Assembly: GCF_014384965.1 (NCBI RefSeq)
Contig: NZ_JACRSW010000001.1
Span: 186,001-250,000 of the forward strand
Reading direction: 5' to 3'
Length of the DNA stretch: 64,000 bases
DNA from: Jutongia hominis
Lineage (GTDB): Bacteria; Bacillota; Clostridia; Lachnospirales; Lachnospiraceae
Made by a program: the position numbers and the translations under genes. Below are positions 53,627-62,400 of this stretch, piece after piece. Position 1 is the stretch's first letter. Each line of letters starts with the position of its first letter. A model generated the notes under the pieces. The model had not been told where the DNA came from and did not search any database. It saw only the letters and a program-made list of their open reading frames with translations.

Positions 53627-54000
53627 ACTGCCTTTCCTCCTTTGGTCAATGCTTCCACTGCATCCTTGGCTGTGTCATATTTCTCAATGATCTTATACAA
53701 ACCGGACAGCCCGAAAATTCTGTTTACCATTTCTCCTACATGGCTGACTGCGGCTTTTCCTCCCAGAAACATTACTTTTTTATAACGCCCCATGATCAGA
53801 CCAATGCCGGAACTATCCATAAAATCAACATCTGTAAAATCAAACACAATATGCCTTATATTTCCGGCTTCGATCAGACGATCCGAATAATCCCGTAACA
53901 ATGTTACCGTATGATGATCCAAATCATTTGAGATATAGATCACCAGACAATTTTGTATAACTTCATAATGTACCATTTTGCTATTTTTCTGCATTTTCAT
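53623..54000 (-). CDS. spoIIAA: Anti-anti-sigma factor SpoIIAA
   Basis: STAS-domain protein that frees SigF from SpoIIAB when unphosphorylated. It has 125 residues. The phosphorylated serine lies in FMDSSGIGLIMGRYK, as in B. subtilis (Ser58 there). GGAGG precedes the ATG at 54000. Directly upstream is an array of two tandem terminator-type repeats, so the promoter must lie within or after the array. No clear sigma-H promoter could be set. Confidence 0.97.
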   Translation of the reverse strand: MKMQKNSKMVHYEVIQNCLVIYISNDLDHHTVTLLRDYSDRLIEAGNIRHIVFDFTDVDFMDSSGIGLIMGRYKKVMFLGGKAAVSHVGEMVNRIFGLSGLYKIIEKYDTAKDAVEALTKGGKAV

Positions 54001-54035
54001 ACTGCCTCCTGTTCTTTTTAACGTACAACTGTTTT

Positions 54036-54181
54036 CTATTCCATAAAAAAGTGCAAAGCCAGCGCTTTGCTATGTGTACCGCTACTGTACGAGCATTTTC
54101 CTATTCCATAAAAAAGTGCAAAGCCAGCGCTTTGCTATGTGTACCGCTACTGTACGAGCATTTTCCTATTCCATAAAAAAG
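54036..54181 (-). repeat. 65-bp tandem repeat (2.2 copies) with terminator hairpins; copies 3 and 4 of the dispersed repeat
   Basis: Units start at 54036, 54101 and 54166, period exactly 65. Each holds, on the minus strand, GCAAAGCGCTGGCTTTGC plus ACTTTTTT and then ATGGAATAGGAAAATGCTCG with TACAGTAGCGG. The first unit nearest spoIIAA diverges after ATGGAATAG. The parts also occur at 5579-5677. Confidence 0.9.
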
Positions 54182-54183
54182 CG

Positions 54184-54230
54184 AAAAAAACTGCCAGAGT
54201 TTACATATTCTGTATCCTCTGACAGTTTCC
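54184..54230 (-). terminator. Intrinsic terminator of the TPR gene
   Basis: AAACTGCCAGAG pairs with CTCTGACAGTTT (one mismatch) and TTTTTTT follows on the minus strand. Confidence 0.88.
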
Positions 54231-54314
54231 TATCATTGTCTCTTTTGTATCTGTTATTGCTAACCTGATCTTTTCTTTTTTCTATGCCATACTGCCTAGT
54301 CTGTCCTTTTTCTT

Positions 54315-55751
54315 TTACTCTCCTAATTCACGTAACCGTCTTTTTGCTTCGCCGGCTCGTGCGGAAGTAGAATAATCATTAATAATCTTATTGTAATATT
54401 CTTTTGCTTTATCCTCATCTGATTTTTGCTGGTAACAGCGTCCTAAGAAATACATTGCATCCACATTGGTATCATCATACTCTAATGCCTGCGTTAAGAT
54501 TTCAATAGCTTTATCATAATCTTTCTTGCCTACATATTCCCCCTGTCCATTATAAGCATCACGTCCCTGTTCAAAAAGTTTTGTGGATGCCTGCTTATAT
54601 GTGTCGTCCTTCATCGTGTTATACAACTTCTTAAGGGATGCGTTCTCAACACTGTCTACATTGACTTTCTTGAGGCTCTGTGCTGTTTTCAGATAGTCTT
54701 TCTTATCATAGAAATAGCGAATTGCCAAAGCTAACGCTTCATAAGAATCCTTTAAGTTTGTTCCGGAGTCTCCGCCTTTTAGCTCGTCATTCTCTTTCTT
54801 TAATGTCTCTAACTCTTTTTCCAGCTGTTTCTTTTCATTCTTTATAGTAGAAACATTACTGCTGTTTGTTGCTTTTTCTTCGCTGTATTTGTTGAATTCC
54901 GAATTTGCCTGATTCGTCTTCTTTGCCTGAATATGCGGTATGATCAGAAATCCCATTAAAGCGATACCGATCACGACACCAACGATCACATTAATAAACG
55001 GAAGTACGGAAGGCTTTTCTTCTTTATATGGTGTGATCGTCTTATATGCATCTACGTCTACCCTTGGAAGCGTCTTTCTCGGCTCCGGTTTCTCTTCTGC
55101 TTTCTTAACGATCGGCTCACCTTTCAAATGAACATCGGAAAGTTCCTCCAGGTAACGGATCGTTGTAGTATTCGTCACATCCACCTTTTGAATAGCGGTC
55201 AAAAGACGTTTTGCCCGAATACGCTGATCTTTCTTTCCACTCATCATATACAAAAGAGCCAGCAGCTGATGTGCACGCACGAACTTAGGATTCAGGCTGA
55301 CAACCTTCTTTAACTGAATGATCGCCATATCACCGTCTCCATGCTGTGCGGAATATAATGCAGAATTATACTTTTTGATCGTCTGGTTATACGAGTCTAA
55401 CTTGTTTGGTGTTGACTGTATAGCATTCATATATTGATCGGCATCATTATTCTTTTCCTGAAAATTCTTGCTGATCACCCACTCACTTAAAGCAGATACG
55501 ATCTCTCCTTCTTCAAAATAGATCAAACCAAGCAGGTTTCTCGCATTTGTATTCAGTTTGTTAAACTCCAGGCTCTGTTTTAAGGATCGGATCGCACCGG
55601 ATAAATCTCTTACCTTTGCCTGTTCTAATCCTTTGTTATAATAAATATTAGATAAACTGATAACTTTGCGGTAGGTTTTTAAATCCTGTCCGCAATTATC
55701 ACATCGGTCTTTCATAAATGCTACTTTTGCATTACATCTTGGACAGTTCAT
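54315..55751 (-). CDS. Zinc-ribbon TPR membrane protein
   Basis: A 478-residue protein. An N-terminal zinc ribbon (CPRCNAKVAFMKDRCDNCGQ) is followed by TPR repeats (about 35-190), a linker, one membrane segment (about 255-278), a coiled coil (about 305-330) and further TPRs (about 335-478; DYDKAIEILTQALEYDDTNV). So the zinc end is inside and the last TPRs outside. Function unknown; likely a scaffold. The ATG overlaps the stop of the 57-codon gene by four bases, which links it to the FapA-like gene upstream. Confidence 0.82.
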   Translation of the reverse strand: MNCPRCNAKVAFMKDRCDNCGQDLKTYRKVISLSNIYYNKGLEQAKVRDLSGAIRSLKQSLEFNKLNTNARNLLGLIYFEEGEIVSALSEWVISKNFQEKNNDADQYMNAIQSTPNKLDSYNQTIKKYNSALYSAQHGDGDMAIIQLKKVVSLNPKFVRAHQLLALLYMMSGKKDQRIRAKRLLTAIQKVDVTNTTTIRYLEELSDVHLKGEPIVKKAEEKPEPRKTLPRVDVDAYKTITPYKEEKPSVLPFINVIVGVVIGIALMGFLIIPHIQAKKTNQANSEFNKYSEEKATNSSNVSTIKNEKKQLEKELETLKKENDELKGGDSGTNLKDSYEALALAIRYFYDKKDYLKTAQSLKKVNVDSVENASLKKLYNTMKDDTYKQASTKLFEQGRDAYNGQGEYVGKKDYDKAIEILTQALEYDDTNVDAMYFLGRCYQQKSDEDKAKEYYNKIINDYSTSARAGEAKRRLRELGE

Positions 55752-55921
55752 GATTCCTCCACCCACTCTACTGATTTATTTTTCTCTTTTTTCTTTGCTT
55801 CTGACAAAATGCTCTGAACCAGGTCCGTTACATCTGTCGTACTGTTTCCATAAATGGCATCCTCTGCCTGTTCAATATCCAAACTTGGCTGAAATTTTGC
55901 TAATTCTGCCTCAAAATCCAT
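55748..55921 (-). CDS. 57-residue unrecognised protein between the FapA-like and TPR genes
   Basis: Starts MDFEAELAKFQPSLDIEQAE and ends in VEES, with a charged Lys-rich part before the end. GGAGG lies eight bases before the ATG at 55921, and its TGA overlaps the next ATG (ATGA). It is acidic at the N-terminus and has no membrane segment. Spacing and overlap make it a real gene of the fapA - small gene - TPR operon. No family recognised; too short for many gene finders. Confidence 0.72.
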   Translation of the reverse strand: MDFEAELAKFQPSLDIEQAEDAIYGNSTTDVTDLVQSILSEAKKKEKNKSVEWVEES

Positions 55922-55995
55922 CTTACTCTACCTCCATAAAATCCTCAACTGTTTTTAATCGCAATGTTCGACATGCGGCATCTCTATCTTAGAAA

Positions 55996-57372
55996 TTAAC
56001 TGATCTCGATCACATTTCCTTTCACAGTGATCACTGCATCATACGCCTCATCGGAAATAACCGCTTTTACACCATTCATCATAATGCTGGTTCCCGGATA
56101 TAACGCTTTTTGCACTTTGATCTTTGCCTGCGAACATCTCGCAATCTGATCCATGATCTTCTTATTCTTTTTAAGATTTTCTGTCAATTGTGTTTCTTTT
56201 TCTATTTTTCCACGTAAAAGCTTTCTTTTTTGCATCTCTAACTGCCGGTTCTCACCTGCCTGTAATGCTTCATCAACTTTTTTCATAACTGCATTGATCT
56301 TATCATATTCCTTTTTCAGATCTTTTTGGTCTTTTTCATTTGCTAACAAAGTTGCATACAGATCAACATCACTTCCGACCTGCAAAATGGTTTTTACTTC
56401 TGACATATTGCCAATGATCGTTGCCGTAACCTGACGCTGCGTTCTTATGCATCCGCCAATGATAATACCAAATTTGCCGGATACGACAATATCCTGTACT
56501 GCCGTTATATCACTATTCATGATCGCATTCGCATGTACATCCATACCGGATTCGATCGTCACTCTTTCAAAAAACTTTCCCGATACAGAGCCCCCGGCAA
56601 TAATCTTTCCTTTGCCATTTCCCTGCATACCGTTTTTCATAACAACAGATCCGCCTGCATAAATCTGGCAGGCTTCCACATAACCGTCAACAATGACATC
56701 TCCTTTTGCCGAGGCAACAACAACACCTGTCAGCACATTACCGCGAATATGGATATTTCCTGAAAAGTTAATATCTCCGGTAGCAAGTGACACATCACCA
56801 TCAATCAGCAGCTCATTTTCTACAAGCAGTCTTTCATCTTTGTAAGTCACCCTTCCCTGTGTCTTAGCAAAGTATTCGTTGCCCTCTGCATAAAATCCTT
56901 TTCCCTTTAAACGGGCAAGATCTTTTCCTTTTTTGGCAACAATGATCTCATTAGAAAAACTAAGACCATCTTCACCCTGAACTGCCGGATGGTAAATGGC
57001 AATCTTTTCTCCTTCGTCTACAAAAGGAACATTACCATATTCCGAATAGTCAACCGATCCATCCTTTAAAATCTTTGGTTTCGTTGATACATCTGTGTCA
57101 AAAAGAAATTCAAACCAGCCGTCTTTTCCATCCACAGGCTTTTTACTTTGTGCAACTTTATATCTTTTTGTGGCATCTTTTTCCGCAAGCATTTTATCAA
57201 TCTCAGCATAATCAATACCTGTTGTAACACCGATATCTTTTAGATATTTCAATACTTTTTCTTTTGAAAATGACATGGTAGGATTTTTTATTGTGACATA
57301 AACTTCCGTGTTGTCGTCTGAAAACACAAGTTCAATTCCATTTACTATGCTTTGTGTCTGTATTGTATTCAT
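55996..57372 (-). CDS. FapA/DUF342-family protein
   Basis: A 458-residue cytoplasmic protein of the flagellar-assembly protein A (DUF342) family, recently related to polymer-forming beta-helix proteins. Residues about 165-350 form a right-handed beta-helix (GDVSLATGDINFSGNIHIRG, AKGDVIVDGYVEACQIYAGG), and 355-430 a coiled coil (KKEYDKINAVMKKVDEALQA). GTGAGG lies before the ATG at 57372; the open frame begins 27 codons earlier. The role is not established; in some species it affects flagellar or DNA-damage responses. Confidence 0.88.
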   Translation of the reverse strand: MNTIQTQSIVNGIELVFSDDNTEVYVTIKNPTMSFSKEKVLKYLKDIGVTTGIDYAEIDKMLAEKDATKRYKVAQSKKPVDGKDGWFEFLFDTDVSTKPKILKDGSVDYSEYGNVPFVDEGEKIAIYHPAVQGEDGLSFSNEIIVAKKGKDLARLKGKGFYAEGNEYFAKTQGRVTYKDERLLVENELLIDGDVSLATGDINFSGNIHIRGNVLTGVVVASAKGDVIVDGYVEACQIYAGGSVVMKNGMQGNGKGKIIAGGSVSGKFFERVTIESGMDVHANAIMNSDITAVQDIVVSGKFGIIIGGCIRTQRQVTATIIGNMSEVKTILQVGSDVDLYATLLANEKDQKDLKKEYDKINAVMKKVDEALQAGENRQLEMQKRKLLRGKIEKETQLTENLKKNKKIMDQIARCSQAKIKVQKALYPGTSIMMNGVKAVISDEAYDAVITVKGNVIEIS

Positions 57373-57790
57373 ATGCCTCACCCCTTCCATATCATAAGCA
57401 TCAACACATCCCAAAAAAGCCCCTCTAAGAAACGACCATAAACCTCTCGCCACTATATCATCATTATATATAAGATTCTTCTATAATGCAAGGACAACAG
57501 CAAACTGTACTATTTTTGTACTTTTTCTGCTAAAAAATTGACATAATTTCTTTTTACACTCCAAATATCATCTGGAAAGCAGGTACTTGATTGAAAAGCT
57601 GTTTTGCCAAAACAAACCATTGAAAAATGTACTTTTCCTATCTGATTCCTAAAAGATATCGTATCTGCTTTCTATGATCTTTCAAAAATATTTGTATTTC
57701 TATTCTTTTCAATAGAAATAACGCATCTGTGTCAAAGCACACAATGTACAGATCGTCTACCAATAATGTGTGCAGAAATGAGGATTACAT
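57373..57790. other. Divergent intergenic region
   Basis: About 420 AT-rich bases between the divergent FapA-like gene and the FN3 protein gene. One perfect hairpin, TATTTCTATT/AATAGAAATA (57695-57720), and a weaker GCACAC/GTGTGC pair lie upstream of the plus-strand gene. TTGACA occurs near 57538 without a good -10. No riboswitch recognised. Confidence 0.5.
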
Positions 57791-59296
57791 ATGAAATATC
57801 AAACTAAAACACTTGCCTGGCTTTTAGCCGGCACACTTTTTCTTTCTGCTGCCGGAAGTTCTTCCGTACCAAATGTAAAAGCAGCAGATATTACACCGGC
57901 TACCGGTGCTAATATTGTTTTGAAAGCATCACCGGCAACATTACCGGCAATTGCGGCAACCACTCCGGCGATCAGTGCATCTCCGTCTGTTTCGCCATCA
58001 ACAACACCCGGTACATCATCCAGCTCTATACCTAGTGCATCTCCAAGCATTACTCCGAGTGCAACACCTAGTGCAAGTCCTTTACTGACCACTCCGACTA
58101 CTCCGGTTGTCAGTGCGATCCGTGGCGGTTCAAAACGCGTAAAATTATATTGGAACAAGATTAACGGCGTATCCGGATATAACATTTATTACAGCACTTC
58201 TCCAAACGGAACCTATACCTTAGCAAAGAAGATTTCCGGAAACAGTACTGTAAAATATGTAAAAACAGGACTGAACCAGAAACAGACATATTATTTTAAA
58301 ATGACATCTTATGTAACAAATAACGGATATACAACAGAAAGTGCATTTACAAAAGTTTTATCCGCAAAAACCGTATCCGTATCTTCTACTTCAAAAGGTG
58401 CAAAAAAATATGCTAATAAGACAAAATTCAAAAAATCTGCTGCTTATAAAAAATACAAAGCATTGTCTTCTTATATGACTTATTCAAAATCTTTTGCGAT
58501 CCCCGGATTAAAAAATACGAATGTCGCAGGTTTTGCTTCTAAGACAATGATTCCAAAAGCAATCTGCCAGGCAGGTGGATATATGTTAGTATCTGCATAC
58601 GATTCTACCAAAAAAGATGAATCGGTCATCTATATTCTGAATCGAGCTTCACATTCTTATATCACAACATTAGTTCTTCCAAATAAAGCGAATGTAAGCT
58701 GCATGGCATATGATGGTAAGAATATCTGGATCTCAAAAGGAGACAAAGTCGCATACTTCCCATTCTCTGCCATCACAAAAGCAGTTACAAGCGGTGGCAG
58801 CTATTCTACATTAAACGCTTATACGCGCTACTTTGCGGTTCAGACAAAAGTCAATATCATGACATATTATAATAATACACTTTGGATCGGTGCGACAAAC
58901 AATACAGCTTCAAGCAAAATGTATGGTTACAGCATTGTTACCCAGAACAACTTATGTTATCTGACAAGCAAATATACCATGGCAATCCCATCCCGTACAA
59001 CCGGTGTGGCTTTTGACAAAAACGGCTATATGTATATGACTGTCAGCTACGCAACAAACTCTTCAAAGACTAACTACATTTCTAAACTGTATAAATTCAA
59101 ACCGGATCTGAATGCACCAAATAAATCCAATCAGATCCTAAAGGGAAGCAAGTTAAAAACTTTAACCCTTCCGCCAAAAGCAGAAAATGTATGTGTCTAT
59201 GGAAGTTACTTATATACAATCTATTCAGGAAGCATGTATTCTTCTTGCAAATATCCGGTAGACCGTGTTGTGGCAACAAAGCTTTCTTCTTTATAG
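57791..59296 (+). CDS. Secreted FN3-domain protein with propeller-like C-terminal region
   Basis: A 501-residue exported protein. Signal peptide 1-31 (TLAWLLAGTLFLSAAGSSSV); a Ser/Thr/Pro/Ala linker of about 75 residues (PSVSPSTTPGTSS...), a fibronectin type III domain (about 103-195; VSGYNIYYSTSPNGTYTLAK), a basic spacer with KKY-type repeats, and a 270-residue C-terminal region with recurring beta-strand turns (MAYDGKNIWISKGDKVAYF, YNNTLWIGATNN, VAFDKNGYMYMTVSY), as in a six-bladed propeller. Ligand unknown; probably surface or polysaccharide related. ATGAGGAT with seven bases before the ATG sets the start. Confidence 0.82.
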   Translation: MKYQTKTLAWLLAGTLFLSAAGSSSVPNVKAADITPATGANIVLKASPATLPAIAATTPAISASPSVSPSTTPGTSSSSIPSASPSITPSATPSASPLLTTPTTPVVSAIRGGSKRVKLYWNKINGVSGYNIYYSTSPNGTYTLAKKISGNSTVKYVKTGLNQKQTYYFKMTSYVTNNGYTTESAFTKVLSAKTVSVSSTSKGAKKYANKTKFKKSAAYKKYKALSSYMTYSKSFAIPGLKNTNVAGFASKTMIPKAICQAGGYMLVSAYDSTKKDESVIYILNRASHSYITTLVLPNKANVSCMAYDGKNIWISKGDKVAYFPFSAITKAVTSGGSYSTLNAYTRYFAVQTKVNIMTYYNNTLWIGATNNTASSKMYGYSIVTQNNLCYLTSKYTMAIPSRTTGVAFDKNGYMYMTVSYATNSSKTNYISKLYKFKPDLNAPNKSNQILKGSKLKTLTLPPKAENVCVYGSYLYTIYSGSMYSSCKYPVDRVVATKLSSL

Positions 59297-59357
59297 AAAT
59301 GATCACAAAGCAGAGTTTTTCCGATAGAAATTTTTTAATCATTCCGTAAAAGAAAAA

Positions 59358-59412
59358 TCAAAACAGACAGATCCTATCATTAAATCGATAAGACCTGTCT
59401 GTTTTCTTTTTA
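59358..59412. terminator. Bidirectional intrinsic terminator
   Basis: AAAACAGACAG pairs with CTGTCTGTTTT, with an inner TATC/GATA pairing; T-runs on both sides. It serves the convergent FN3 and SMC genes. Confidence 0.9.
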
Positions 59413-59431
59413 TACGTTCTGCCATTCCACA

Positions 59432-62400
59432 TCAGAACAATAAACTTTGTTGCTCTACCTGAATCCTTGATGCGATCATTGTGCTTGGTTCTGCTCCACG
59501 CATATGATCCCCTTTCAGATATTGCATGCTTTTCCCAAAATTGGCTGTTACCAGATTCAATACATAAATATTATCAAAACAGCTGTAGATTGAATCACCG
59601 CCAAGACCGGACAAGCAGATCAATTGCGTATTGGTTTTCTTTGCCATATCCATCAAAGGTTTTAACAGATGTTTGGCATTCGTCTGTGCAAACGGATTAT
59701 CCATAACTAACACCTTTCCTTCATTGCGGTTTGCAAAAAGGTCGGTATCATCCCATCGCATATACTGTAACAGACTGCTTAAAATGATAAATGCCGACAG
59801 GAAACCTTCTCCACCCGAATTTTTCGCAACATCAGACCAGCTGATCTGGTATTCTTTCTGCTCTTCAATCTTGTAAAGGAGAATCTCAACATTTCCGGTA
59901 CCGACGACCGTATCATACAGATTGTTTGTGTTGATATAAACTCCTGTCATTTCTTCTAAGTTTTCGTTTTTGTCTAATAACGCAAGTCCTTTTTGTGTTA
60001 CGATAGTCATCAGATCCTCGAGATTGATCCGATAAGCTTCTTCATTCTGTTTCCAATCCGGCAAATGGATCTTTAACATTTTGATTTCTTTGCCATGAAT
60101 CGTGATCGTTGAATTACGATCGATCTTTCCAAGGTTTTGATGAATATTTTTTACATATTCCAATAAAAGTCCTGCTAAATGTTCGCGTTCTTTCTGAATC
60201 ATTGCAATATCGATCTTTAACTTTTCCGACAGGCTTTCATAAGACTCTATGATCATTTCAAGCTGTCGCAAGAAAGCAGATGCATCCAAAGTCAGACTAC
60301 TCAATGCATGCAATGGTTTTGCAAAAAAATCATCCATGAATTCTTTGGTACAAAGCAGAAGATGAAGCTGCTTTGTAATCTGATCACGTGATTCCTGCTC
60401 CTTTTTCATACTCTGCATATACTCTTTCCACAATGCACTTCGAAAATCTTCTGTCTGTCTGATTTCCATGGTCAGGAAATCTTCTTTGAAGGTGCATTCC
60501 TGACGCATCTTTTTTTCTTTAAAATCAGCAAGTGATTGTATACTGTTTTCGTAAGAAAGCCTTCTTCTTTGCAATTCCTCTTTCTTCCGGTCTAGCAGGA
60601 TATATTCCTGCCGGTTTTCTTCTTTTCTCTGTTCAAAATTACTGCTTCCTACCTTTTCTTTCGGCAATGGTTCTGTCTGATTACATTTCAGATGAAGTTT
60701 CTCTTTCAAATCACTGATACGTGACTTTGCAACCGCAATCTGTGCGACTTCTGTCTGTAAATTTTGTACTAATACATTTTCTTTCTTAGAAAGATCTTCC
60801 TGCTTTGCCTCCATCTTTTTTACAAAAGAAGGACGATAGTTTTCCTGTACTTCTTCCTTGGTCAGATGATGTTTCTTTAAAAGCTTCTCTAATGCTTTAC
60901 TATGTCTTTCCAAACGAATCTTTGCCTTTGCAAGCTGTTCTTCTAACATTGCTTTTTCCTGATGTGAATCCATTCCTAATGCTTCAAAACCGGCTTTGCA
61001 TTCTGCTAATACATCCTCTGAAAGAAGTGTGACTTCTTCTGTCTCTTTATCATTTTGATAAGAAGAATATTTCTCTTTTTCTTTCTGCAATTTTTCAAGC
61101 GAAAGCTCCTGTAAAAAAATCGCCTGCTCTTCTTCTTTGCATTGCTCCCGTAAAGAAAGCAGTTCTTTTTGCTGCTCGCTGTTTTGCTGTGATGACAGAT
61201 TCAGACGTTCTGACAAAGTATCTTTTTTCTCTCGCTGCTTTTGATAACTTTTATAGGCAGCAAGCCATTCTTGTAATGCCTCTTCCTGTTGCATCGCTAA
61301 TTGCAATTCTTTTTGTGTTTCTAACAGTTCTTCCTGCTTTGCTTTTTGTTCTTCAAAAAGAGTATTGCTCTTCTTATTCAATAAATGCTCTTCTCCCTGT
61401 AAAGCCTCTTCTTTCTTTTTTAATTGCTGCCACTCTTTTTGCACCCGTTTTAAGCTGTCTGCCTCTAATGTCTGTTTGCCGATCATATCTTTTTGTGCAA
61501 GATATTTTTCATATTCTTCATTGCGAATCGTCCACTTTTCCTGTATTTTTTTGATCCTTTTGTCATAACTTTTTTCTTTTTCTTCTCTCTCTTCTTTGGT
61601 AAGTATGACATCTTCAAAAAAGGTATAAAAATGAATAGAATCTATCGTAGTCAGCCCTTTTTGTGTAGAGAAACGATACTGTTCTAACTTCTCCCACTCC
61701 ACGATCGGCAGTGGAAAGGCAAGCATTCTTTTTTCTCCTGCCAAAGCAAGCTTTTGTACTTCTTCTTTCTTCATCAAAAGTGCATAAGGCAGAAAAGGAT
61801 TTTGTGCAAATAATTCTTTTTTCTTTTTACTGTCCGAAATGTTTTGTTCGATCCATTGTGCTGCATAAACAACCGGGATCTCCTGTTGTTCTAAAAAAGA
61901 AACAAATTCCTGTGAAAGCGTTGTTGTCACACCTGTTTTCAAGTTTTCTTTTCCCTGTAACAAGACTTCCTTTTCACGTTCTAAGTTTCTTTTGACAGCA
62001 GCTGTTTTATCAATCTTTTTTTGAATTTCATCTAACAAAAGACCGGTATCATAAAAAGCAGATTCCGATAATTCTAAATGTTGCAAAATATCTGCCCGGC
62101 TTTGATATTCCTGCTCGATATCTTCTCTTTTTGCAGCCGCTCTTTCTATCTGCTTAAAAAGATCTAACTGTCTGCTGCGCAGATCTTCTAACGCACGGCT
62201 TGTATGATAAAATGCTTCTTCAGTCTGGTTCTTTTGTTGCAATACAAGTAAGCGTTTTTGCTTCTTATCCTGCTTTTTTTGTGCAATTTCTTCCTGCATC
62301 TGACGAACTGCCTGCTCTGAATATTCTCCTAAGATATTTCGAACCAAAGCTTTATCATATTGCTTTGCAAATTGCTCTTCTGCTGTATCAAAAGACCGGA

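Larger units (their letters stand above)
54001..54314. other. Intergenic region between the TPR gene and spoIIA
   Basis: Consists almost wholly of three consecutive hairpin terminators (54188-54228, 54116-54135, 54051-54070) and the 65-bp repeat units. The spoIIA promoter must be short and embedded in it. Confidence 0.7.
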
